A stretch of 64,000 nt of DNA from Thermaceae bacterium (GCA_015478585.1 JADMIM010000007.1:1-64000); one strand, 5' to 3'; positions 1 through 9,509 are shown, counted from the stretch's first letter. Notes: generated by a model from the letters alone, not told the origin. Made by a program: numbers and translations.

Positions 1-18
1 AAATCCCGTGGCCGACGA

Positions 19-270
19 GTTTCAATCCTCACTCGAGGAAAACCCCGAGTGGAACCTCCATCCATGCTCCAGAGTGGCAGGCCCTGATGTTTCAATCCTC
101 ACTCGAGGAAAACCCCGAGTGGAACTCGATGCCTTACGGCCATGTAGGAATCGTCGTCCCAGTTTCAATCCTCACTCGAGGAAAACCCCGAGTGGAACGT
201 AATCCCCCCGGGGGTATATCTTTGAAGATGTTTGTTTCAATCCTCACTCGAGGAAAACCCCGAGTGGAAC
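19..270 (-). CRISPR. CRISPR array, 4 visible repeats (continues left)
   Basis: Four identical 37-bp repeats lie at 19-55, 89-125, 162-198 and 234-270, with spacers of 33, 36 and 35 bp. The sense strand is minus: the repeat begins GTTCCACTCGGGG and ends GAGGATTGAAAC. A 9-bp stem (CACTCGGGG/CCTCGAGTG, one G-U pair, TTTT loop) is followed by an 11-nt tail, AGGATTGAAAC, which matches the 5' handle left by Cas5 of type I-C. The cas2 end and leader are on the right, so new spacers should enter next to 270. Bases 1-18 are part of a further spacer, so the array extends beyond the window. Confidence 0.97.
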
Positions 271-467
271 TGCCCCCAAAAAACACCACTGTGCCACGCC
301 AAATCGTCTCTACTTTGCGCGAACCTGGCTATGAAGGCCGCCTCCACAAGGTGGAGGTAGCTACAGCATACTCGAGTTTTCAATGTCCACCAAGGGGCTT
401 AGGCCTTGAGCGCGAACCCCCCGGTATTTCGCTACTTGCTTGGGGTTCGCGCGGGCGAAATCGGGCG
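271..467 (-). promoter_or_regulatory. CRISPR leader with putative array promoter
   Basis: Non-coding stretch between cas2 and the first repeat, in leader position. On the minus strand a -35-like TTGGTG (388-393) and a -10-like TATGCT (365-370) are spaced 17 bp apart, which would start transcription about 85 bp before the array. A perfect 7-bp hairpin (CCTCCAC/GTGGAGG, 341-357) lies just downstream. An 11-bp inverted repeat GCGCGAACCCC/GGGGTTCGCGC (410-420 and 443-453) sits between cas2 and the promoter and could terminate or pause the cas transcript. Roles are inferred from position. Confidence 0.6.
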
Positions 468-767
468 TTAAATCACCAGTGGATCATCAAAGTCTTGATA
501 TTTGTCCTGCCCGTGCACCCGCAAGCACTTCTCGCGCCCACCCACAAGATTGTAGATGCGCAGGCTGTCCTTATCTGGCTCGAGCACCTTGAGCAGCTTG
601 GCCTCGAGGTCTTCGAGCTGGGCCTTGGTCACGCGGCACTCGAAGACCGACATCTGCACCCGCTGCCCGAAGTTCTTGCAGATTTTGGCGACCCGCGCCA
701 GCCGCGACCGGCCGTCCTCGGAGGTCACGTTTACGTCGTAGGTAACGAGAATATCAAGCCTTTCCAT
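468..767 (-). CDS. cas2: CRISPR adaptation endonuclease Cas2
   Basis: Cas2 forms the core of the Cas1-Cas2 spacer integration complex. The ferredoxin-like N-terminus LDILVTYDV holds the conserved Asp after the first strand, and the length (99 aa from the ATG at 767) is normal for Cas2. A GTG at 776 overlaps the cas1 stop and is an alternative start that adds three residues; the ATG was chosen because Cas2 proteins usually begin just before the first strand. It is the last gene of the operon, directly before the CRISPR leader. The I-C assignment follows from neighbouring cas1, cas4 and cas8c. Confidence 0.95.
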   Translation of the reverse strand: MERLDILVTYDVNVTSEDGRSRLARVAKICKNFGQRVQMSVFECRVTKAQLEDLEAKLLKVLEPDKDSLRIYNLVGGREKCLRVHGQDKYQDFDDPLVI

Positions 768-772
768 CGGTC

Positions 773-1792
773 TCACTTCCCCATGAAGGGCGGGTACTCG
801 GGCAGGTCACCTCGCAGATACCGAGCCATTAAACGGGCTTGGATATGGGGTAGCAAACCTACGGCTACGGGTTCTTTGAACAAGGGATGCTGAACAGTTT
901 CCTGCCTGCGTTTCTGAAAAGCAACCACCACTTCCTTGCGCCCGTCTTCACCCAGCATCACTGCCCCACCAGGGCGCTCCTCGAAGTGCTTGGGGTTGAG
1001 CTGTTTGCGGTTGAGCATAGAAAGCACCAGACGGTCGGCCCACCAAGCCCTGAACTCCTCGATCAGGTCAAGAGCCAGGGCATTGCGCCCCGGTCTGAGG
1101 GCGTGAAGAAAACCTACCTGCGGGTCTAGCCCAACCCCCTCGAGGGCAGCCGTACATTGGGTAGTCAACATGGAGTAAACAAAGCCCAGCAAAGCATTTA
1201 CGGGGTCTCTGGGGGGGCGCTTGTTGCGCCCGTCAAACCCGAACTCTCCCGAGAGCAGAAGGTCGCCAAAGGCCGCAAAATAGGTACTGGCAGCGTTGCC
1301 CTCCAGCCCCCGTACCTCGTCCAGGGTGCGAGCTTGGGGTAGGTGGCGCAGAGCACTTTCGTGCTCGTAGACCGCCAGAGCTAGGGCTTCGGTCTCACCC
1401 CGCTCGCGCACCGCCCGCTGCAAAATGGCCCTGGTGTTGCGCAGCTTGCTCTCCACGAAGCGCTGGGACATGTACAGCGAAACCGATGCAGATTCCAGCG
1501 CTTGGTGCTGAGCCCGGCGAAGCAGCACATTGCCCGATACCGGGCCAGCCAAGCGTCCCTGGAACCTGCCATTCTCGCCAAACCAGGCCACTTCTCGCCC
1601 ATCCTGGGCACAGCGGTACAACAGAAAAGGAGAAACCAACACGTTGCCAAATATAGAAACCCCGCCCAAATGGTGGAGGGGGATTTGCCGCAGAACGGTC
1701 TTCTCTTGTTCGATGCGTAGGGTGTCGCCCTCGAGGCGCAGATAAGTTCCCTGGGTTTGAATATAGAGGGTATTGAGCAATTGAGTGTTCAT
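773..1792 (-). CDS. cas1: CRISPR integrase Cas1 (type I-C)
   Basis: The metal-dependent integrase of spacer acquisition, 339 aa from the ATG at 1792 (a longer reading adds 21 unlikely residues inside cas4). An N-terminal beta-rich region is followed by the alpha-helical catalytic part. The conserved acidic site is visible in GLEGNAASTYF. The conserved His and acid residues are in VGFLHALRPGRNALALDLIEEF, which fits the I-C Cas1 pattern. The start overlaps the end of cas4 by 4 bp and the stop lies just before cas2, so cas4-cas1-cas2 are translationally linked as in standard I-C loci. Confidence 0.96.
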   Translation of the reverse strand: MNTQLLNTLYIQTQGTYLRLEGDTLRIEQEKTVLRQIPLHHLGGVSIFGNVLVSPFLLYRCAQDGREVAWFGENGRFQGRLAGPVSGNVLLRRAQHQALESASVSLYMSQRFVESKLRNTRAILQRAVRERGETEALALAVYEHESALRHLPQARTLDEVRGLEGNAASTYFAAFGDLLLSGEFGFDGRNKRPPRDPVNALLGFVYSMLTTQCTAALEGVGLDPQVGFLHALRPGRNALALDLIEEFRAWWADRLVLSMLNRKQLNPKHFEERPGGAVMLGEDGRKEVVVAFQKRRQETVQHPLFKEPVAVGLLPHIQARLMARYLRGDLPEYPPFMGK

Positions 1793-2469
1793 GTATCCCC
1801 CTCCAGGCCAAGGGTGAGTAGTTTCTGGAGGGCCTGTGGAACTTCTGGCATACAAGAGTTGAGGAGAGAGCAGTTAGGACAGCGGTTATCGGCTACCGGC
1901 GCGGGTAGCTTGTCCTGGGACATCAGTTGCCTCACAGCCCTAATAATCATCAGCGTCTCTGCCCGCAGCTCGGGAGTTAAGTCAATAACCCGCCGCCTCT
2001 GGGTGGTCTTGTAGAACAAGGCCCCCTCTGGCACGGGCACGCCAAACATTTCTTCGAGGCACATAGCCTGAGCACAAAGCTGAACCTCGTCCGAGAGCTT
2101 GGCCCAGCGGTTGCCCACTTTGTACTCGACAGGGTAGGGGATGTTGTCAACAAACTCCACCACATCGCCTTTTCCTATCAAACCCAGCCGTTCAGACCAC
2201 AACGGCAGAGCCCGCTCTACTTGTACCCCTTCTCGAGTTAACCCTTCGGGCACATCTACCGTTTCGTGAGCACGAGTGCCTCGCAGGGTGTACTCGTTGT
2301 CGTTCCAGTCTTGCTCCAGCAAAATCAGAGCACAGCGGCGCGGGCAATAGGCATATTGGGCCAGCGCACTGATATTAATAGGCTCCAGCGAAGAGGAGCT
2401 TGGATACTTAGGAAAACGATCCTCAGAATCTACTTCGGCTTCAGGTTGGTTGGGCTCGAGGTCGGACAT
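1789..2469 (-). CDS. cas4: CRISPR-associated exonuclease Cas4
   Basis: Cas4 is a RecB-type Fe-S nuclease that trims and orients pre-spacers by PAM. The 226-aa protein has the N-terminal cluster cysteine in YAQYAYCPRRC-like context, the nuclease acids in KGDVVEF and PVEYKVGN, and the C-terminal cysteine group CPNCSLLNSC. The start MSDLEPN at 2469 follows the stop of the upstream CARF gene by 1 bp; upstream in-frame codons lie in that gene and were discarded. A low-complexity acidic N-terminal tail of about 30 residues precedes the nuclease domain. Confidence 0.94.
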   Translation of the reverse strand: MSDLEPNQPEAEVDSEDRFPKYPSSSSLEPINISALAQYAYCPRRCALILLEQDWNDNEYTLRGTRAHETVDVPEGLTREGVQVERALPLWSERLGLIGKGDVVEFVDNIPYPVEYKVGNRWAKLSDEVQLCAQAMCLEEMFGVPVPEGALFYKTTQRRRVIDLTPELRAETLMIIRAVRQLMSQDKLPAPVADNRCPNCSLLNSCMPEVPQALQKLLTLGLEGDT

Positions 2470-2470
2470 C

Positions 2471-3517
2471 TCAGTTCTCCCAGAGCGCGAACCCATCTCG
2501 GGGATAATCGTTCCAGCACAGCCCTCTGGTACAAAAGTTGTCGTATTCCTTGCCGTGCTTAGCAAACTCGAACACAAAGAGCTGACCCTCGACCTCGGCA
2601 TAAAATAGGCGCTCATCGGTGTGGCCTTTGGGATAACCCAGTGCATCACCCCCCCCACTTTTGAGTTCGCTCTGAGCCGCCCGGTTGGGCAAGCGCAGCC
2701 GTGCGATCAAACGCCGGTATTTACCTTGGGTACAGGGGGCAAAGCGCTCCCAATCCTGCCGAGCCTTTTTGGAGAGATAAACCGGAACAGTTTGGGCTTG
2801 CTCGAGTTCGGCCCGGAAGGCCTCGAGGTAGGCCTGGCCCAAGGGAGAAAGTACCGTGTAGCCATCGGGCATGTCCTCGAGTAGCAAACTGGCTTCTTTG
2901 GGCAATGCGGCTGCTCGAGCCCTCACCTCTGCCTTAGGCCGCAGGGTTTCATCAATCCAGTCGAAGAAATCGGTGTTCCAGGCGATTAGGGTATTGTCCC
3001 AACCAAAGGGTGAAGGCGGTAGGGTCACGATGTCGCCAAACTTCTCGTGAATGTAGTAGACCGGAATCTTGAACACCAGTCCTAGCGCTGTGGCGTAGGC
3101 AATCTCAGCCTTGAAGCCCCCGGTAGCGTTAATACCTACCGAAGAGCCCTGCCGCTTGGCTTGGCGAATGCGCCCGGCCAGCAGTTGCACGAACTGCCGC
3201 AGCCCATAGTCCACAAAACCCTTGGCTTCGTAGGCCAGACCCGATACCTTTCGCAGTTCTACAGGAAAGTCTTGTTTGCGCAGATACATGGCCACGTGCT
3301 CGGCGCACCAGTGACCATCTTCAGTGTCGCTGTGCAGCAACTCTACCCGGTCACCTGCCCTCAGAAGGTGGCTCAGCGAATTGGTCTCGGCGCTGGCTTT
3401 GGTGGGGTCGCTGCGGATATAGCCCAGGATGGCCGGGGTGTCTTCTCTACGAAGGTTCGCTTTAGCAACGTTACCCAGCAGGCTGGTGCCTACCGTGGTC
3501 AGGATGACGCTGCTCAT
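2471..3517 (-). CDS. CARF-RelE effector, Cami1-like
   Basis: This 348-aa protein joins two modules. Residues 1 to ~165 resemble a CARF domain: first strand VILTTVGTSLL and the ligand-loop signature NATGGFKAE near residue 130. Residues ~245-328 look like a RelE/ParE-type mRNA interferase fold: VYLSKKARQDWERF, a basic helix with KYRRLIARLRLP, and FYAEVEGQLFVFEFAKHGKEYDNF. The known prototype of this architecture is Cami1, a cyclic-oligoadenylate-activated ribosome-dependent RNase. The start overlaps the stop of the CARF-HEPN gene by 4 bp. It should respond to the Cas10 palm product made by the neighbouring Cmr2. The RelE assignment is by pattern only. Confidence 0.75.
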   Translation of the reverse strand: MSSVILTTVGTSLLGNVAKANLRREDTPAILGYIRSDPTKASAETNSLSHLLRAGDRVELLHSDTEDGHWCAEHVAMYLRKQDFPVELRKVSGLAYEAKGFVDYGLRQFVQLLAGRIRQAKRQGSSVGINATGGFKAEIAYATALGLVFKIPVYYIHEKFGDIVTLPPSPFGWDNTLIAWNTDFFDWIDETLRPKAEVRARAAALPKEASLLLEDMPDGYTVLSPLGQAYLEAFRAELEQAQTVPVYLSKKARQDWERFAPCTQGKYRRLIARLRLPNRAAQSELKSGGGDALGYPKGHTDERLFYAEVEGQLFVFEFAKHGKEYDNFCTRGLCWNDYPRDGFALWEN

Positions 3518-4670
3518 GAGGGCTCCCGCAGCTCGAGGCCCATTTTGCGGACGATGGCCTTGAGTTCTTTTAGGCGTTGCTCGGCCTCGTCAGGGATGGC
3601 GTGCTCCTTGCGCGGTGCATCGCGGAAGCCAAAGTGCAACAAATCGTTGCGAAAATGGCCCAGGTTTTTCCATAGCGCCACAAATGGCTTCCATTCGTCC
3701 TCAGAGGAATTCTTGGCGGCATCATTTAACCAGCGCTCGGTCTGCTCACGCTGCTCCAGGCTTTGTGTCCAATTTCCACCCTGTTTCCACTGCACGAAAC
3801 AAACCATCCACTCCCGTGCCAGCCCGATGGCTTTCTCATACTGCCGATGCCGCAAAAACCAAATCACCCCCCCAAAGCTCTGCACTAGCTGCGCTTCTTG
3901 AGAGCTATTTTCATCACGAACCAAGAGATCAAGGCCACCTTTGAGACGGGGCAGCAACAGTTTCAGTGGGGCATGGCTGGCTTCCCAATCTGCCCCTTGA
4001 GCCTGGTCTATTTTTTTGCGGGATTGTTGCGCCAATTCTCCAATGCGCATGGCACGATTGGTAGATAGAGCCGCAGAAAGCGAATCTAATTGCTGGACGG
4101 CTGAATTGAGGTCAACATTGAGCGGTTTTGCCCCCCTTGTCTCAACCAATGGGCGGAACTTGCTAGCATCCCCTGTGTCCAAAAAGCGGTTGGTAGCACT
4201 GGCCCAGTCCAGCATCTTGACGAACTTGGTTAGATCGAAGACCGGAGCAATGTCGTCGGTTTTCGCCTCGTAGGCTCCGTACAAAATGTGCTTGAGTTGA
4301 ACCGCCTTTGCCGCCCGCAAAAAGCTGACCGCCAGCAGCGCCAAGGTGGGCAGGGAGCGAAAGCCGTGGGTCATGTCAAAAACAAGCTCGGCCCCGCTGG
4401 GAATATGCTGCCCGATGATGTTGAAAATATCCCAATATTCGGCCTCATCTTTTCCCGAGGGAATATCAATTAGTTGGGCCTTGGGCAAGAGTTGCTGCAC
4501 CGCTTGCCCATGCTTTTCTTTGGCTTCTGAGGTAACGCAAATCAGTGCGTCGGCCTGGGGGAACCACTCGAGCAGAGCAGCCTGAAAAAACTTATGCGGA
4601 CGGGCTTTTTTCTTGTCCCAAGTGTAAGAGATTTCTTTGTAATCGTTCGTTCCCAGCATAGAGAGGACAA

Positions 4671-4674
<4 letters not shown>
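3514..4674 (-). CDS. CARF-HEPN RNase, Csx1/TM1812 family
   Basis: An accessory type III effector of 386 aa. The N-terminal CARF domain starts MIVLSMLGTNDYKE and carries the TM1812 family signature FDMTHGFRSLP. The C-terminal part has the HEPN RNase motif RxxxxH as RNDLLH within HFRNDLLHFGFRD. By family knowledge, binding of cyclic oligoadenylate to CARF activates non-specific RNA cleavage by HEPN. The ATG at 4674 overlaps the cmr6 stop (ATGA) and follows a GGAGGAG ribosome site; a longer reading to 4707 is less likely. It is coupled downstream to the CARF-RelE gene. Confidence 0.9.
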
Positions 4675-5687
<1,013 letters not shown>

Positions 5688-5689
5688 GG

Positions 5690-6121
5690 CTAGTCCTCCA
5701 CCGTTAACACGCTCTTAGCAAAGCGCTTGAAGTACACCCAGGCCTCCAGCACCCGCCGGGTGTGGTGCATATACTCAGAAGCCGACGCATCCTGAATCCT
5801 TTGCAGCAGGCCGTCTCGCGGCAGGTCGTCTTGGATTTGGAAGCCAAGGATTTTTTTCACGTGGTTAAGGAGGATATCGTGCGCCTCAGGCAAACCCCCA
5901 CCACTGCCCTTTTTCGATTCGCAGAAAGCCAGAGTTTGGCAAAGCCCCATGGTTCGTACCATCACCGCAAACTCTTGGCACAAAGATTGATAGCGGCCTT
6001 TGGTACCGTCGCGCTTCCCGCTCTCGTGCTTTTCTTGCACATCCGCCACCAACTTAAGCGCCAAGGCCATGTCTTTTTGAGCGCGGGTAGTAACTTTTGC
6101 AATGGTTTGTGGCTCACCCAT
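5690..6121 (-). CDS. cmr5: Type III-B small subunit Cmr5
   Basis: A 143-aa mainly helical protein with the size and position of Cmr5, the small subunit lining the Cmr complex next to Cmr4. Recognisable family features are the basic N-terminal helix TTRAQKDMALALKLV, the PRDGLLQRIQDA stretch, and the C-terminal WVYFKRFAKSVL. It overlaps the end of cmr4 by 8 bp and ends 2 bp before cmr6. Identification rests on context plus these short motifs, because Cmr5 sequences are weakly conserved. Confidence 0.88.
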   Translation of the reverse strand: MGEPQTIAKVTTRAQKDMALALKLVADVQEKHESGKRDGTKGRYQSLCQEFAVMVRTMGLCQTLAFCESKKGSGGGLPEAHDILLNHVKKILGFQIQDDLPRDGLLQRIQDASASEYMHHTRRVLEAWVYFKRFAKSVLTVED

Positions 6122-6911
6122 TGGCCTTCACCTCCAATTTTCGCAGCAGGCCCCGCCCTACACTGGCCTTACCGCCAATTTGAATGTAGGTTTTATTCAA
6201 CTCGGCAAAATCATCGGTTTTGGAAAGGGCAAAGCTCGAGAAAATGGCCTCGGCAGGAATCGCCTCTTCGTACCACAGACCACCGTCTTGCACGGTTTTG
6301 CTGTCGCTTTTGAGCTTGACCCTGGCAATCACCTCCATCCCGGTTTCGCTAAAGTAGCTAAACACATCGTTATGCACCAGGGCCAAGCGCTCTATAAAGT
6401 AGGCTTCTTCGCTGCCAAAAATAGCTTGGCTGAGGGCTTTAGCCAGGCTGTCTAGGCCCTGTTGGGCCTCGAGGTCTATGTCCTCGAGGATTACCTGATT
6501 GCTGTGCTGGATTTTGCTCGAGGAGGTCAGTACGGCCTGGGTCTGACCCACGTCGGGAAGCTCGCGTTGCATTCCCAAACCCAGAGCCATTTGGTCGCGC
6601 CACAAGCGCTGCAAGACCAACGGACAAGTCAGCAGGGCAAAGGTTCCGGCATAAGAGCGCACCGGCAGAAATAAAATGCGGGCATCGGTCAGAGTTAGCT
6701 CACCCGCAGCCTCTATAGAGCCGAAAATCTTATTGCTGGTTTCATCCTCACGTCCATCCCGCAGCACCCCTTTAAGGCTGCTGGCAGGAATGATGGGAAA
6801 CTTGGTGGCCGCTTCGCGGGCCACCGGAAGGTCAATTACGCTGCCGCTATCCTGACCCGTGCCGGGGTGAATCGGCGTGAGGGCTTGCCAGAAAATTGCC
6901 TTTGCTTTCAT
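6114..6911 (-). CDS. cmr4: Type III-B backbone RAMP Cmr4
   Basis: Cmr4 (Cas7-like) forms the repeated backbone of the Cmr complex and cuts target RNA. The start MKAKAIFWQALTPIHPGTG at 6911 lies 2 bp after the cmr3 stop; six extra upstream residues were dropped. The loop GQDSGSVIDLPVAREA contains the acidic residue expected to be the RNase site (Asp before LPVAREA), and FPIIPASSLKGVLRD is the typical glycine/lysine RAMP helix. The C-terminal GGKASVGRGLLRKL is the G-rich RAMP loop. Length (265 aa) is normal. Confidence 0.95.
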   Translation of the reverse strand: MKAKAIFWQALTPIHPGTGQDSGSVIDLPVAREAATKFPIIPASSLKGVLRDGREDETSNKIFGSIEAAGELTLTDARILFLPVRSYAGTFALLTCPLVLQRLWRDQMALGLGMQRELPDVGQTQAVLTSSSKIQHSNQVILEDIDLEAQQGLDSLAKALSQAIFGSEEAYFIERLALVHNDVFSYFSETGMEVIARVKLKSDSKTVQDGGLWYEEAIPAEAIFSSFALSKTDDFAELNKTYIQIGGKASVGRGLLRKLEVKANG

Positions 6912-6913
6912 AT

Positions 6914-8038
6914 TCAACACACTCCCCAAAGGGCCAGCCCAAAGCCGTCCTTGCGGTCTTGCTCGAGGTCGCTCACGGGCCGCAGCCAGGATTCCAGTAA
7001 ATCGCTAGGGTTGCCCTCTAAAATCTTAAAAAAGTAGACACTGCCGGCCGGAACCATCCAGCGCACCGCCTTGGGTTGGTTACCACGCAGGTTCCAGCCG
7101 CTCACTGCCTCGCGCCGCCCTATCGCTGCCGAGACCAGTTTGAGTTTCACCTTTCCCAGCCCCCTGGGCAAATGCTGCTCACCGCACTTATCCAACCAGC
7201 CAGGTCGCCAACCCTGCTCAAAAAGGGCGGGGGTAGCCAGAACCAGCCGAACCAGGTCGCCCACCCTTAAGCCATCAAAGGCGGTCTTGATTTCATTGGG
7301 ACAGTCGAACCAGTGCTGGGAAAGACCATCCTTAAGCGCAATGGCGGCAGGCCGCGACTCACCGCCCAGCAGCCCCACTGACTCCAGCCCTGCCCAGTCC
7401 GGCAGTGAAACCCTTGCCCGGATGCTCCACTGGTGGTGTCGTCCATCTTGCAGGGTCTCGAGAGTGCGGTAGGCCACGCTATAGAGTTGCCCGTCTTTGC
7501 CTTTGCCCTTTTCCGAATCCATCGCCACATGAACACGGGTGTCCAGCAGTAGCGGCTCGATTTTTTCGGGAATCACCGCTTTACCCAACAACCAGTTGGT
7601 CATGTTGGCCTGACCCCAAAGCGAATAACCAGATTCGGGTTTGAAGTCGGCGGTTACCTCGAGCGGCTGTAAGCCCTCAGGCAAGTTACAGCCAGCCCCG
7701 CTGGTAAGTTCTTTGGGCTTAAGGCGCATCACCTTTGCTTCTTCGCCTGCTTTATAAACCACCGTGTCACGTGGAGCAGGTAACACAATCTCGCAGCTCC
7801 TAGCCAGCAGTGGCGAACAGATTTGGATGTTATGAAGGTTCTGCAAAAAGCTGTGATCTTCCCATTTAGCCCCTTGCTTGCGCCCGATCTGGGTGCGCAC
7901 AAAGCCCGCGATGGTGCTGGGCAGCGGCAGGGGCAGGCTGCGGGCGGTGGTCTCGCTGCCTTCGGCCCCGGCAAAGGGCCGCCCATCGCGCCAAAGCAGG
8001 GGGCTAAGGGCGTGAATATCTAAAACCCGTTCAGCCAT
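6914..8038 (-). CDS. cmr3: Type III-B RAMP subunit Cmr3
   Basis: Cmr3 (Cas5-like) binds the crRNA 5' handle next to Cmr2. From the ATG at 8038 the protein has 374 aa, beginning MAERVLDIHALSPLLWRDGRPF, with the family signature LPLPLPSTIAGFVRTQIG. The longer reading to 8101 lies inside cmr2. It overlaps the cmr2 stop by 8 bp. In this locus its handle specificity is of interest: no cas6 is present, so the handle it meets is probably the 11-nt type I-C handle. Confidence 0.93.
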   Translation of the reverse strand: MAERVLDIHALSPLLWRDGRPFAGAEGSETTARSLPLPLPSTIAGFVRTQIGRKQGAKWEDHSFLQNLHNIQICSPLLARSCEIVLPAPRDTVVYKAGEEAKVMRLKPKELTSGAGCNLPEGLQPLEVTADFKPESGYSLWGQANMTNWLLGKAVIPEKIEPLLLDTRVHVAMDSEKGKGKDGQLYSVAYRTLETLQDGRHHQWSIRARVSLPDWAGLESVGLLGGESRPAAIALKDGLSQHWFDCPNEIKTAFDGLRVGDLVRLVLATPALFEQGWRPGWLDKCGEQHLPRGLGKVKLKLVSAAIGRREAVSGWNLRGNQPKAVRWMVPAGSVYFFKILEGNPSDLLESWLRPVSDLEQDRKDGFGLALWGVC

Positions 8039-9509
8039 TTTGCACCTCCATCTCAGCCTCGATGCCGCTGAGGAAGCGGGCAATGACCAGTTGATTTGCA
8101 AAGACCTCGAGATCTTGGATGCTGTGAAGTTCCGGTAACTTAAGCCCCTTGCCTTCTTTGCGTTTTAAGATTCGCTCGGCTTCGGCTTGCAGGTAATCAA
8201 TCCGCATTTCTTCCTGCCACTCCCTGGCCAGTTCGCGCAGCTCGTAGGCCAAGCCACGGGAGACCCCTTTAGCTTGATAAGCCTTTTGCAGCTCTTCCCA
8301 GCGCAGGTCATCCCACTTCCGCACCACGGTCAGCGGTGCGCCACCCCTGGTGTGCAACGCCATCGCCAGCGAGTCACGTCCGCCGTTTTTGGCGGCTTTT
8401 TCGGCGGTGCGCGCGGCTTCCAGTGATAAAGAAAGGGGTTCGCGGTAGTGTACGATGGCGACCCCAGCCGAGAGCATGCCTCGCACCGTATGGCGAAATT
8501 CCTCGGACAGTCCTTTGGCACAAGCAATTGCATGGCGAAATTCCTCGGACAGTCCTTTGGCACAAGCAATTGCGGTGTTGACGGGCAACATTGCCAGCAC
8601 ATCATCACCACCTGAATACACCAAAAACCCGTGATGCTCGGCTACGATTTTCTTGGCTTTTTGGGCGAAATCATCTAGTGTTGCCGACAGCTTTTGATGT
8701 TCTTCGGGAGAGTTCTTTTGCGAAATCAGGTCGCCCATTTTGTCGCCATCGGCTACCAGAATGGCGTAGTAGGGCTGGGGTTCTTGAAGCTTGTCGTCGT
8801 CTTCCCCGTGGCGCTCATCGGGCATTGCTTTGGGTCGCGCAGCGCGGCGGGCCATAGTTCGGGTATCCACGACTTTCCCGGAGTTCAACACACCGTAGCA
8901 GCGCTTTAGTAGTGAGACCGCGTCTAGATGCTCGGTGGCTCTCAAGTACAATGGTGAAACATCCGTCAGGGGCTTGAGATCAAGGACAATGCTGGCCCTC
9001 GAGGGGTCGAGGGGTGATTTAGGGATGCCCTCATCAAACTGCTGTGTAGGGGAAAACTCCCGCAAGGCTTTGCGTCCAGCCAGCAGGCGCTCAACTGTTT
9101 TGCGAGCATTGGGGTAATTGTCGCCCAGTGGAACCCAGGCGGCGTAGAACTCGAGGAAGTGGTTTAGCTGTTCTTGGGCACGCTGGGTATCAATTAGGCT
9201 TTTCTGCTCTGGAGAAAGCTTGTCCGTCGTTTCTTTCCAAAGCGCCAGCAGCTTATTTTGTGCGGCTTGCTTGGCAGTTTCCACGAGCCTCGCCGGGTCG
9301 CCAGAGACCTTGGCCAGAATTTTGTTGGCTCCGTCGGCACTGGGGCCAGAAGGAAAAATCAGGGTTCCGCCGTTTGAATGTATGGATTCAGCAGCAGCCT
9401 TACAGATCTCCTGCAAGATTTGGGATCCGGCATACAAGTCGGCGGTGCGGCGGGCGGCGGCAATAAAGTCTTGCACCGGGCCGATGGAGATGGCGAGGAG
9501 GTGGCTCAT
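8031..9509 (-). CDS. cmr2: Cas10-family subunit Cmr2 (HD-less, GGDD intact)
   Basis: The large Cmr subunit, expected to make cyclic oligoadenylate on target RNA binding. The 492-aa protein starts directly with the palm domain (AISIGPVQDFIAAARRTADL) and has no N-terminal HD nuclease, so DNA cutting is not expected. The second palm carries ILVADGDKMGDL (residues ~250) and the catalytic GGDD at 300-303. Immediately after it, residues 313-326 are repeated exactly as 327-340 by a 42-bp in-frame tandem duplication. Start overlaps cmr1 by 4 bp. Whether the duplication alters activity is unknown. Confidence 0.93.
   Translation of the reverse strand: MSHLLAISIGPVQDFIAAARRTADLYAGSQILQEICKAAAESIHSNGGTLIFPSGPSADGANKILAKVSGDPARLVETAKQAAQNKLLALWKETTDKLSPEQKSLIDTQRAQEQLNHFLEFYAAWVPLGDNYPNARKTVERLLAGRKALREFSPTQQFDEGIPKSPLDPSRASIVLDLKPLTDVSPLYLRATEHLDAVSLLKRCYGVLNSGKVVDTRTMARRAARPKAMPDERHGEDDDKLQEPQPYYAILVADGDKMGDLISQKNSPEEHQKLSATLDDFAQKAKKIVAEHHGFLVYSGGDDVLAMLPVNTAIACAKGLSEEFRHAIACAKGLSEEFRHTVRGMLSAGVAIVHYREPLSLSLEAARTAEKAAKNGGRDSLAMALHTRGGAPLTVVRKWDDLRWEELQKAYQAKGVSRGLAYELRELAREWQEEMRIDYLQAEAERILKRKEGKGLKLPELHSIQDLEVFANQLVIARFLSGIEAEMEVQNG
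8490..8573. repeat. Perfect 42-bp tandem duplication inside cmr2
   Basis: Positions 8490-8531 and 8532-8573 are identical, starting ATGGCGAAATTCCTCGGACA on the plus strand and ending CAAGCAATTGC. The duplication keeps the cmr2 frame and adds 14 residues (AIACAKGLSEEFRH) just after the GGDD strand pair. Exact identity suggests it is recent or under conversion. Confidence 0.98.

Noticed and set aside
1-270. Self-targeting spacers
   Set aside because: No spacer was seen to match another place in the window; a database search would be needed for real targets.
87-893. Long plus-strand open frame across the CRISPR array and cas2
   Set aside because: It reads through repeats and spacers and is antisense to cas2; the repeated peptide comes from the CRISPR repeat.
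8031-9509. Cmr2 as a pseudogene because of its short length and duplication
   Set aside because: The frame is intact, GGDD is present, and HD-less Cmr2 proteins starting with GPVQDFI are a known form.
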